A stretch of 64,000 bases of DNA from Pseudomonas sp. Ant30-3 (lineage in GTDB: Bacteria > Pseudomonadota > Gammaproteobacteria > Pseudomonadales > Pseudomonadaceae), in NCBI RefSeq assembly GCF_000690905.1, contig NZ_JMCL01000001.1, forward strand, positions 1-64,000, given 5' to 3'. Made by a program: the position numbers and the translations under genes. This document shows positions 25,260 through 32,682 of this stretch, one piece after another. Numbering within the stretch: the stretch's first letter is position 1; every line of letters begins with the position of its first letter. The notes beneath the pieces are model-generated. The model did no database searches, was not told the DNA's origin, and saw only the letters and a list, made by a program, of their open reading frames with translations.

Positions 25260-27287
25260 ATGACCCTCACCAATCCGCTTTTACAGAAATGGACACTGCC
25301 GCCCTGGACTTCCATCCGCGCCGAGCATCTTGTGCCGGCCATCGAAGCAATCATTGCGGACAATCGTCAGGCCCTCGCCGACATCATCGCCAGCCAAAGC
25401 ATTTTTCCAACCTGGGACGATCTGGTGATTGCCGTCGACGAAACGGATGCACGTCTGGCCGAGACCATGGCCGTGATCGACACACTCGACGGGGTTAACG
25501 TCGACGACGAAGCCTGGCAGACGGCGAGCAACTGGAGTCGCAACGCCGCTATGCGATACACATCCGAAAAGATGAACAACAGGGCGTTGTTCGAGACTTA
25601 TCAACGGCTGGCAAATAGTCCGATTGCGCTCAATTTCGATGAGCCTCGTCAGGCTGTGCTACGCAAGATCCTGCGCAAGTTTCAAATGTCCGGCATCGAT
25701 CTGAATAACGAACAACAGCAAGTACTGGCGCGCACCAATGATGCTATCGGTGCGTTCGAGGGCCTGTTCATCGCGAAACTGGATATTGCCACGCAAGCCT
25801 GGGATAAACGCTTCGATGACGAAGCGCCACTCAACGGCTTGTCCCTGGCCATGAAAGCGAGCCTTGCTCTCAATGCGCAACAGGCTGGCCACGCCGGATG
25901 GCTGATGCGGCTGGACCAGAACACTTACCAGCACGTGATGACCCACGCCGAGGACCGAGCACTTCGCGAGGAATACTTCATCGCCTACACGACCCGGGCC
26001 TCGGATCAAGGTCCCCACGCAGGCCAGTACGATAACGGTCCGGCGCTGGAATCGTTAATGGACCTGCGCCAACGTAAAGCCCGACTGCTGGGGTACGCAA
26101 ACTTTGCGCAACTGGGTCTGGCAACAAAAATGGCCGCGTCCGAAGCGCACGTCAGCGCCTTCCTGCGCCAGCAAATCGCATTGGTAACAGCGGATCTCGA
26201 AAGCGATGTTCAAGCACTCAAGGCTTTCGCCATTGAGCATGAAATTGCCGATATTCAGCCGTGGGATCGCGCTTTCCTTGCCGAAAAGTTGCGCCGCCAC
26301 ACGCATGACGGTGCGCTGAAAAACCTGAAATCGTACTTTCCGCTCGATGGAACATTGCGACGGTTGTGCCTGTTCGGCGAGCGGATGTTCGGGATCAAAA
26401 TTGTCGAGCAGAAAGCGTTCAATCAATGGCACGAAAATGTTCGACTGTTCGAAATCAGCGAACATGATCGCGTGGTTGGGTATATCTATCTTGATCCTTT
26501 CCATCGAGTAGGGTCCACGGACTATGCGTGGACCGCCACGCTACGAAACAGGCATCGCGACGCTGAAGGGCAAGTGGCGCTACCCATAGCCGTTCTTTAT
26601 GGAAACTTCACTGAGGGCGTGGCTGACATGCCCTGTCTACTCGTGCATCAGGATCTGCGCGTGCTTTTCCATGAGTTTGGCCATTGCCTGCAGCATGTGC
26701 TGACGCGCACTCCCCATTTCACCCTATCGGGAATCTCCGAATTCGCCCGGGACGGCGCCGAATTCACTGGGCAGATGTTTGAACTCTGGTGTCAGTCGAA
26801 AGAGTTTTTGCTATGGATCGCGGCCGAGTATCAGACCGGAGCGCGTTTAGGCGATCAGCGGGTGGAACGGGCACTGGTTGCTACTCAAGCTCAGACCAGT
26901 TGGCAAACCGCAGAGCTGTTGATGAGCGCGCTCTTCGACTTTGAATTGCATCGCTGCCACGGCGATGGCCGCAGCGTGCAGCAGGTGTTTGACGACATTC
27001 AAAAAGAAATCCCGCACCTGCAACTGCCGAGCTATTGCCGGTTCGCCAACAGCTTCGACTACATGGTGACGGGTTACGAGGCATCGGTTTATGCCTATAA
27101 GTGGTCAGGGGTATTGGCAACTGAAGCCTTCAAACGGTTTCAACGAGACGGTGTATTCCATGTGGCAACGGGTAAGGCCTTTCGAGAGGCCGTCTTTACA
27201 CCGGGTGATGCGCGCTCTCTGCTAACTTCGCTTGAAGTGTTCCTTGAACGTCCGATTGACCAGGATGTTTTCCCACGCCTTGATTAA
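25260..27287 (+). CDS. diverged M3 family metallopeptidase (PrlC paralogue)
   Basis: This 675-aa protein is homologous over its full length to PrlC encoded just upstream (both begin NPLLQ.w.LPP.t.IRAEHl.PAIEaIiADNR). The zinc site is intact: HEFGH from His471 and the third-ligand glutamate in GAEFTGQMFELW. The substrate-binding region differs: PrlC FAHIFAGGYAAGYYSYKW becomes FDYMVTGYEASVYAYKW, losing the His and a Gly-Gly. It is therefore probably an active peptidase with altered specificity. Start ATG 25260 follows AAGGAAGACAGC. Convergent with a small hypothetical gene. Ancient tandem duplication or acquisition cannot be told apart by eye. Confidence 0.88.
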   Translation: MTLTNPLLQKWTLPPWTSIRAEHLVPAIEAIIADNRQALADIIASQSIFPTWDDLVIAVDETDARLAETMAVIDTLDGVNVDDEAWQTASNWSRNAAMRYTSEKMNNRALFETYQRLANSPIALNFDEPRQAVLRKILRKFQMSGIDLNNEQQQVLARTNDAIGAFEGLFIAKLDIATQAWDKRFDDEAPLNGLSLAMKASLALNAQQAGHAGWLMRLDQNTYQHVMTHAEDRALREEYFIAYTTRASDQGPHAGQYDNGPALESLMDLRQRKARLLGYANFAQLGLATKMAASEAHVSAFLRQQIALVTADLESDVQALKAFAIEHEIADIQPWDRAFLAEKLRRHTHDGALKNLKSYFPLDGTLRRLCLFGERMFGIKIVEQKAFNQWHENVRLFEISEHDRVVGYIYLDPFHRVGSTDYAWTATLRNRHRDAEGQVALPIAVLYGNFTEGVADMPCLLVHQDLRVLFHEFGHCLQHVLTRTPHFTLSGISEFARDGAEFTGQMFELWCQSKEFLLWIAAEYQTGARLGDQRVERALVATQAQTSWQTAELLMSALFDFELHRCHGDGRSVQQVFDDIQKEIPHLQLPSYCRFANSFDYMVTGYEASVYAYKWSGVLATEAFKRFQRDGVFHVATGKAFREAVFTPGDARSLLTSLEVFLERPIDQDVFPRLD

Positions 27288-27328
27288 TTGAACGCGTGTA
27301 AATGCCGCGCCTTACTTTGGCATTAACC

Positions 27329-27364
27329 AAGTACACCTGAATGATGATCCATTCAGGTGTACTT
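27329..27364. repeat. perfect 15-bp inverted repeat (convergent-gene hairpin)
   Basis: AAGTACACCTGAATG (27329-27343) and CATTCAGGTGTACTT (27350-27364) are perfect complements around ATGATC. It lies between the 3' ends of the M3 paralogue and the small hypothetical gene. There is no T-run on either strand, so termination in both directions is possible but not proven. Confidence 0.6.
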
Positions 27365-27369
27365 ATGAA

Positions 27370-27675
27370 TCACGGATTCACAATGCTGGAATACGCTTTT
27401 GCCAGTGCCAGCAGTTTTGCCTTGTCGTCATTGTCGATATCGCCGTCTCCATCAACATCGCTACTGACCGATTTGATACTGAAAGAACGCCCGCCATCAT
27501 TGGAAACCGCATCGACGTAGACCGAGTCCACCAGTACATCCGTCACTGCGCCGGCCTCCGCATCCCAGCCTGATTCCTTACGGCCCAGTTGCATGGATAC
27601 TCGTGCCTCCCGCGGGTTGGTAATAGTTGGAGCCAACAACTGCAGAAAGATACCGCGCTGATTAAAAAACGACAT
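27370..27675 (-). CDS. hypothetical protein with EF-hand/dockerin-like calcium loop
   Basis: I do not recognise a family for this 101-aa acidic protein. Its C-terminal part contains DVDGDGDIDNDDKAKLLALAK (about residues 73-93), the D-x-D-x-D-G-D-x-(D/N)-x-x-D pattern of a dockerin type I or EF-hand calcium loop followed by a helix. The N-terminal 65 residues are strand-like with no signal peptide visible. Start ATG 27675 has GGA at usable spacing. The upstream DNA is A/T-rich compared with its neighbours. It is convergent with the M3 paralogue and absent from the PAO1 block as I recall it, so it is probably accessory. Confidence 0.7.
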   Translation of the reverse strand: MSFFNQRGIFLQLLAPTITNPREARVSMQLGRKESGWDAEAGAVTDVLVDSVYVDAVSNDGGRSFSIKSVSSDVDGDGDIDNDDKAKLLALAKAYSSIVNP

Positions 27676-27709
27676 GATTAAATTCCATTTAAACTAGTAA
27701 TTAATGTTA

Positions 27710-27732
27710 AGTAGTACCGACCGGATACTACT
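27710..27732. promoter_or_regulatory. inverted repeat upstream of the small hypothetical gene
   Basis: AGTAGTA (27710-27716) and TACTACT (27726-27732) are perfect 7-bp half-sites 9 bp apart, in an A/T-rich stretch 35 bp upstream of the leftward gene. It may be an operator or part of a hairpin in the leader. Nothing ties it to a known regulator. Confidence 0.4.
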
Positions 27733-27852
27733 AAGCCTTAATCAGCAAGTGCTATTCGTTATATGTTTCCCGGCATTGCTTCAAGTTGAACCAGATTGAA
27801 GTACTGGCAGCAGGCGCCGAATGGTACTCGCCGATCTGGTGATCCTCGGATA

Positions 27853-27868
27853 CTGTATGCACATACAG
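27853..27868. promoter_or_regulatory. LexA (SOS) box
   Basis: CTGTATGCACATACAG is a perfect palindrome that fits the gammaproteobacterial LexA consensus CTG-N10-CAG with alternating TA content. It ends 16 bp before the radical SAM start codon, a position where LexA would block transcription. Confidence 0.85.
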
Positions 27869-27884
27869 CTCGAGAATTCTGCCC

Positions 27885-28943
27885 ATGATCCCGCCATTGC
27901 CACCCCGCGGACGCGGCACAGCGACCAATCCGCACAACCGTTTCGCCCCCAATCGCACCGTGGCCGAGGATGACGGCTGGTATCAGGAAGTCCCGGCGAC
28001 GCAAGGGACCGAGGTGCGCATCGAAACGGCGAAAACCATCATCACCCGCAACAGCTCGCCAGACCTGCCGTTCGATCGCTCGATCAATCCTTATCGAGGC
28101 TGCGAGCACGGCTGTATCTACTGCTATGCCCGGCCCAGTCATGCCTATTGGGACATGTCACCGGGGCTGGATTTCGAAACGAAACTGATCGCCAAGACCA
28201 ACGCCGCCGATGTCCTGGAAGAACAGCTTTCCCGGCGCGGCTATCAATGCGCACCCATCGCCTTGGGCACTAACACAGATCCTTATCAGCCGATCGAACG
28301 TGAACACCGGATTACGCGCAAAACACTCGAAGTACTGCTGCGTTACCGTCACCCGGTAACCATTGTCACCAAAGGCTCGCTGATTCTTCGTGACCTCGAC
28401 CTGCTGGCCGAAATGGCCGAGCAACGCCTGGTGGCCGTGATGATCAGCCTGACCACGCTGGACGATGAATTGAAACGGATTCTCGAACCTCGCGCGGCAG
28501 CACCCAAGGCGCGATTGCGGGCGATTCGCGTGATGCGTGAGGCGGGTGTTCCGGTCGGGGTGTTGTGTTCACCGATGATTCCGATGATCAATGACAGCGA
28601 ACTCGAAAGTTTGCTGGCACAAGCCTACGCCGCCGGTGCGCAGAGTGCCGCCTACATGATGCTGCGCTTGCCCCTGGAAGTAGCTCCGCTGTTCGAAGAA
28701 TGGCTGGCGGCGCATTACCCGCAACGCGCGGCTCACGTGCTGAGCCTGATCCGCCAAAGCCGCGGCGGCGAGCTCTATGACAGTCGATTCGGCACTCGCA
28801 TGCGCGGTGAGGGGCCGTTTGCAGATCTGTTGGCGCAACGTTTCGCCAAAGCCATCAAGCGACTGGGGATCAATCGCCGTGACGGCTACAATCTGGACTG
28901 CGATTCCTTTTGTCCCCCGGGTCGCCAGATGTCACTGATTTAA
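27885..28943 (+). CDS. SOS-associated radical SAM protein (PA0069 family, SplB-like)
   Basis: This 352-aa radical SAM enzyme has the [4Fe-4S] motif CEHGCIYC (Cys73, Cys77, Cys80) in a CxxxCxxC arrangement, and belongs with the COG1533 group related to spore photoproduct lyase. The region after the cluster (ALGTNTDPYQPIE, TIVTKGSLILRDLDLL) is typical of the family. The reaction is unknown. A textbook LexA box just upstream points to induction by DNA damage, and I recall PA0069 as a LexA-regulon member in P. aeruginosa. A role in nucleic-acid repair is therefore inferred, not shown. It appears monocistronic. Confidence 0.9.
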   Translation: MIPPLPPRGRGTATNPHNRFAPNRTVAEDDGWYQEVPATQGTEVRIETAKTIITRNSSPDLPFDRSINPYRGCEHGCIYCYARPSHAYWDMSPGLDFETKLIAKTNAADVLEEQLSRRGYQCAPIALGTNTDPYQPIEREHRITRKTLEVLLRYRHPVTIVTKGSLILRDLDLLAEMAEQRLVAVMISLTTLDDELKRILEPRAAAPKARLRAIRVMREAGVPVGVLCSPMIPMINDSELESLLAQAYAAGAQSAAYMMLRLPLEVAPLFEEWLAAHYPQRAAHVLSLIRQSRGGELYDSRFGTRMRGEGPFADLLAQRFAKAIKRLGINRRDGYNLDCDSFCPPGRQMSLI

Positions 28944-29088
28944 GGACAATAGACCTGTTGTCGAGCAGGTGTAATAGCGCTTGGACACTACGCTGGTCAC
29001 GTTTTTTGTGACCTGGAACACACGTTCTAGAGCGGTTTATTCAGTTTGAGTTAAGTTTCGACAGCTACCGTGTTCATCGAGTGACTGA

Positions 29089-29119
29089 CGGGTCGACGGT
29101 TATGACCCGCTCGTTTTTT
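29089..29119 (+). terminator. hairpin with T-run, probable terminator of the radical SAM gene
   Basis: CGGGTC (29089-29094) pairs with GACCCG (29104-29109) and is followed by CTCGTTTTTT. The stem is short and 150 bp past the stop codon, so the assignment is tentative; the rest of the 244-bp gap to the carbonic anhydrase gene shows nothing clear. Confidence 0.5.
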
Positions 29120-29187
29120 AAACAGCCACTGGCTTCCAACCGGAAAAAACGGGACCCTTCCCTGATTCCGATCAAGAGGATGAATTC

Positions 29188-29919
29188 ATGAGTGACAAGG
29201 ATAAACAGCCGCTGGCTGCGTCGGCTTCAGCCCAACCAGAGGCGGAGACCGCCGATGCAGCGCTGAAGCATATCGTTGACGGCTTTTTGCATTTTCATCA
29301 CGAAGTCTTCCCGCAGCAGGAAGAGCTTTTCAAGAAACTCGCCACGGCCCAGAGCCCGCGAGCAATGTTCATTGCCTGCGCTGATTCGCGCATCGTGCCT
29401 GAACTGATCACCCAAAGTGCCCCTGGCGACCTGTTTGTCACCCGCAACGTTGGCAACGTAGTGCCGCCTTACGGACAGATGAACGGTGGCGTGTCGACCG
29501 CGATCGAGTACGCGGTACTCGCGCTCGGCGTGCAGCACATCATCATTTGCGGACATTCCGATTGTGGCGCCATGCGTGCGGTACTCAACCCGCAAAGCCT
29601 GGAAAAAATGCCGACGGTCAAAGCCTGGCTGCGCCACGCCGAAGTGGCCAAAACCATGGTCTCGGAAAACTGCAATTGCGCCAATGAAGGCGAAAGCATG
29701 AAGATTCTCACCGAAGAGAATGTCATCGCTCAGTTGCAACATTTGCGCACGCATCCCTCGGTAGCATCGCGCATGGCCAACGGTCAGCTGTTCATCCATG
29801 GTTGGGTCTACAGCATTGAAACCAGCGAAATCAAAGCTTACGACGCGGATCAGGGTTGTTTCCTGCCGCTCGATGGCAGCCACCCGATTCCGGTGGCGAC
29901 GCCCAAAGCGCGCTTCTAA
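29188..29919 (+). CDS. beta-carbonic anhydrase
   Basis: This 243-aa zinc enzyme interconverts CO2 and bicarbonate. Cys64, Asp66 and Arg68 in CADSR, and His123 and Cys126 in GHSDCGAM, are the complete beta-class zinc and dyad residues. The N-terminal 25 residues are low-complexity and Ala/Glu-rich. It resembles PA0102 (psCA1) of P. aeruginosa. A SulP transporter gene follows at 91 bp, and the pair probably works together in bicarbonate supply at low CO2. ATG 29188 has AAGAGGATG upstream. Confidence 0.95.
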   Translation: MSDKDKQPLAASASAQPEAETADAALKHIVDGFLHFHHEVFPQQEELFKKLATAQSPRAMFIACADSRIVPELITQSAPGDLFVTRNVGNVVPPYGQMNGGVSTAIEYAVLALGVQHIIICGHSDCGAMRAVLNPQSLEKMPTVKAWLRHAEVAKTMVSENCNCANEGESMKILTEENVIAQLQHLRTHPSVASRMANGQLFIHGWVYSIETSEIKAYDADQGCFLPLDGSHPIPVATPKARF

Positions 29920-30010
29920 ATCCTCCTAAACACCCAGTGTGGTAAAGCCGTGGCTGCCGATTGAGCAGCACGGCTTTGCCATGCCTGAAGAAAACTTCGG
30001 GAGAATCATC

Positions 30011-31537
30011 ATGCGTGCTGCGCAACTCAAAGCTGTCTTGCCAAGGGAGCTACTGGCTTCGGTGGTTGTTTTCCTGGTCGCCCTGCCCCTGTGCATGGGC
30101 ATCGCCATTGCCTCGGGCCTGCCGCCGGCAAAAGGCCTGATCACCGGCATCATCGGTGGTCTGGTGGTGGGCTGGATCGCCGGCTCGCCGCTGCAGGTCA
30201 GTGGACCTGCGGCGGGCCTTGCGGTGCTGGTGTTCGAACTGGTACGACAGCATGGCATCGACATGCTCGGGCCGATTCTGCTGCTGGCGGGTTTCCTGCA
30301 ACTGGTCGCCGGGCGCCTGAAACTGGGCTGCTGGTTTCGCGTGACGGCACCTGCGGTGGTTTACGGCATGCTCGCCGGGATCGGCGTGCTGATCGTGCTG
30401 TCGCAAGTACACGTGATGCTCGACGCAGTGCCCAAGCCATCGGGGCTGGATAACCTGACGGCATTCCCGGCGGCCGTGGCGCAGGCATTGCCGTCATTTG
30501 GCTGGCAGGCCGGTCTGCTCGGCTTGTCGACCATCGCCGTGATGTACCTTTGGGAAAAACTGCGCCCGCACTCTCTGCGCTTTGTGCCCGGCGCTTTGCT
30601 CGGTGTCGGTCTGGCGACAGTCGCCAGCCTGGTTCTGGCATTGCAGGTCAAACGTGTGGAAGTGCCGGCGAATCTTGCAGAAGCTATCGATTGGTTGAAG
30701 CCGGCGGATCTGCTCAATCTGGCTGACCCTACCCTGTTGATTGCCGCGTTCGCCGTGGCGTTTATCGCCAGCGCCGAGACTTTACTGTCGGCGGCCGCCG
30801 TAGACCGCATGCACAGCGGCCCGCGCTCGGATTTTGATCGGGAGTTGTCCGCACAAGGTGTCGGCAACATGCTCTGCGGTCTGCTTGGCGCACTGCCGAT
30901 GACCGGCGTGATCGTGCGCAGCTCGGCCAACGTGCAAGCCGGCGCCACCACGCGCATGTCAACGATCTTCCACGGCCTCTGGCTGCTGGCTTTCGTGTTG
31001 CTGCTGTCGAGCGTGCTGCAAAGCATCCCGGTGGCGAGCCTGGCGGGCGTTCTGGTGTACACCGGGTTCAAACTGGTCGATCTGAAAGTCTTCCGGGGCC
31101 TGGGTCGTTATGGGCGTATGCCGATGTTCACTTACGCCGCAACGGCACTGGCGATCATCTTCACCGACTTGCTGACCGGCGTGTTGATCGGCTTTGGTTT
31201 GACCTTGGCTAAACTCGCCTGGAAAGCCTCGCGACTGAAGATCAGCCTGATCGATTTGCCCCAGGAAGGCGAGATGGAGCTGCGCCTGATGGGTGCTGCA
31301 ACCTTTCTGAAAGTGCCAGCGTTGACGCAAGTGTTAGGGACAATTCCTGCGGGCGCGACCGTCCATGTGCCGCTCAATAACCTGAGCTACATCGACCATT
31401 CGTGTCTGGAATTGCTGGAGGACTGGGGACGGGCCAACGCGGCGAATGGCTCGACGCTATTGATTGAGGCACGCGGGTTGAAGCGCAGGCTGGAGGGGCG
31501 TTTGCGCACCACCACCGGCGTCGGTTCAGCGGCATAA
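30011..31537 (+). CDS. SulP family anion (probably bicarbonate) transporter
   Basis: This 508-aa inner-membrane transporter has the SulP core: many transmembrane helices from about residue 10 to 400 (ELLASVVVFLVALPLCMGIAIASGLPP, GPAAGLAVLVF) and a C-terminal STAS-like domain (VPLNNLSYIDHSCLELLEDW). The start is ATG 30011 (MRAAQLKAVLPRE) with GGGAG upstream; the frame is open 24 codons further 5'. Encoded directly after a beta-carbonic anhydrase, the most likely substrate is bicarbonate rather than sulfate; that is contextual inference, matching fused or linked SulP/CA systems elsewhere. It is followed by a REPIN. Confidence 0.9.
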   Translation: MRAAQLKAVLPRELLASVVVFLVALPLCMGIAIASGLPPAKGLITGIIGGLVVGWIAGSPLQVSGPAAGLAVLVFELVRQHGIDMLGPILLLAGFLQLVAGRLKLGCWFRVTAPAVVYGMLAGIGVLIVLSQVHVMLDAVPKPSGLDNLTAFPAAVAQALPSFGWQAGLLGLSTIAVMYLWEKLRPHSLRFVPGALLGVGLATVASLVLALQVKRVEVPANLAEAIDWLKPADLLNLADPTLLIAAFAVAFIASAETLLSAAAVDRMHSGPRSDFDRELSAQGVGNMLCGLLGALPMTGVIVRSSANVQAGATTRMSTIFHGLWLLAFVLLLSSVLQSIPVASLAGVLVYTGFKLVDLKVFRGLGRYGRMPMFTYAATALAIIFTDLLTGVLIGFGLTLAKLAWKASRLKISLIDLPQEGEMELRLMGAATFLKVPALTQVLGTIPAGATVHVPLNNLSYIDHSCLELLEDWGRANAANGSTLLIEARGLKRRLEGRLRTTTGVGSAA

Positions 31538-31549
31538 AAACAAATGGAT

Positions 31550-31640
31550 GGTGGGAGCGGGCTTGCTCGCGAAAGCGAAGTGTCAGTCGACATCAACGTT
31601 GAATGATCGACCGCATTCGCGAGCAAGCCCGCTCCCACAG
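31550..31640. repeat. REPIN
   Basis: GTGGGAGCGGGCTTGCTCGCGAAAGCG (31551-31577) and its inverted counterpart ATTCGCGAGCAAGCCCGCTCCCACAG (31615-31640) flank a 37-bp centre. It sits between convergent genes. Confidence 0.88.
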
Positions 31641-31661
31641 GGGTATCGGTGGTCCTGAATG

Positions 31662-32312
31662 TCAGGCAGCCGGCTGATCCAGCTCCAGACTCAACCCCAG
31701 TCGCCGCGACATGCACGGCCAGCGTTTCCACGCGGCGCCGGTGTCGGGACTGCTGAGTTTCTCGCGGTAGGCTTCCACCGACTCCAGCGCAAAGCTCTCG
31801 TCGTCGAGCATTTGGTCTATTGCGTGATGCACGGCCTCATCGAGCTGGTTGGCGAATTCTTCGCCGATCAACTGGTGAGCAATAAGGTTGGCCACCGTCA
31901 TGTCCAATGGGATCAACGGCTGGTCAAAATGCTTGATGTACAGATCGTTTACCTCTTCAACAAAGCGATGCGCCAGGTACGCTTCATCCAGCAGGCTGTC
32001 GAGGCCGACGTGACCGGCCATGATCGTCGGCGGCTGAAGGAAATATTGCTCGGCAATTTTCAGCACCGGTTTGATCTGCGATTCGATACCCGCTTCCTTT
32101 GCCACTTCATTGGCTGCATCCAGCAGATCAGGCACTTCATCGATGTAAGCGGCGACAAAACGCGTCAGCACGCCATTGGCATCAGCTTCCGGTAATTGGA
32201 TCGAGGGGTGGAGATGAGGCAGTTTGCTTTCCAGCTGACGGGTCAGCAGGCCGGTCTCGGCTTCATGTTGTTGGGCTTTTTGGATCTGCTCGCGCAATGC
32301 GGCGGTGTTCAT
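31662..32312 (-). CDS. conserved hypothetical protein (PA0104-like)
   Basis: I cannot name a domain for this 216-aa protein. It appears soluble and largely alpha-helical, rich in acidic residues and Leu/Ala, with no signal peptide or metal motif (TRFVAAYIDEVPDLLDAANEVA, DDESFALESVEAYREKL). Start ATG 32312 (MNTAALREQ) has CTGGAG upstream; the frame runs 8 codons further. Position between the SulP gene and coxB matches PA0104 of PAO1 as I recall. It is monocistronic and divergent from the cox operon. No function can be proposed. Confidence 0.8.
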   Translation of the reverse strand: MNTAALREQIQKAQQHEAETGLLTRQLESKLPHLHPSIQLPEADANGVLTRFVAAYIDEVPDLLDAANEVAKEAGIESQIKPVLKIAEQYFLQPPTIMAGHVGLDSLLDEAYLAHRFVEEVNDLYIKHFDQPLIPLDMTVANLIAHQLIGEEFANQLDEAVHHAIDQMLDDESFALESVEAYREKLSSPDTGAAWKRWPCMSRRLGLSLELDQPAA

Positions 32313-32514
32313 GAAAACTCCAGGAAACAATGGCAATGAAATAGGAAAAACATAACTTAGCTGGCTTACGAAGAATGCTAAGACGCATTTGTCATAATTG
32401 TTTCATCCTTGAGACATCTCCGTTATATCCATTTACCGCCACTCGTCTGCATCCTTCTCCATTCGTGACCTTGAGCGCAAGTCACAGACGTTTCAGATCA
32501 TTTGCGCGAGCACA

Positions 32515-32542
32515 TTGCGAGGTGCCGGTCGCTGTCTATACT
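32515..32542 (+). promoter_or_regulatory. candidate cox operon promoter with RpoS-like -10
   Basis: TTGCGA (32515-32520) and TCTATACT (32535-32542; core TATACT at 32537) have a 16-bp spacer. CTATACT is the sigma-S-type -10, and in P. aeruginosa the aa3 oxidase operon is RpoS-dependent. The start would be near 32549, 130 nt before coxB. The rest of the 370-bp gap (32313-32682) shows no gene I can support. Confidence 0.5.
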
Positions 32543-32682
32543 CGGGTTGGAATGGAGTTAGCTGATGACGCCCGACTGCACACGCAGCAAGGCCCGGCAA
32601 TCAAGTTCGTAGTCTGATGCAGCCGCTCCCTTGCCGCAGGTGAAAGCCGGCGGGATAACAAGAACGATAAGGGGAACCCGCA

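Noticed and set aside
32375..32617. 80-codon frame in the gap before coxB
   Set aside because: No ribosome-binding site, no similarity, and it spans the likely cox promoter.
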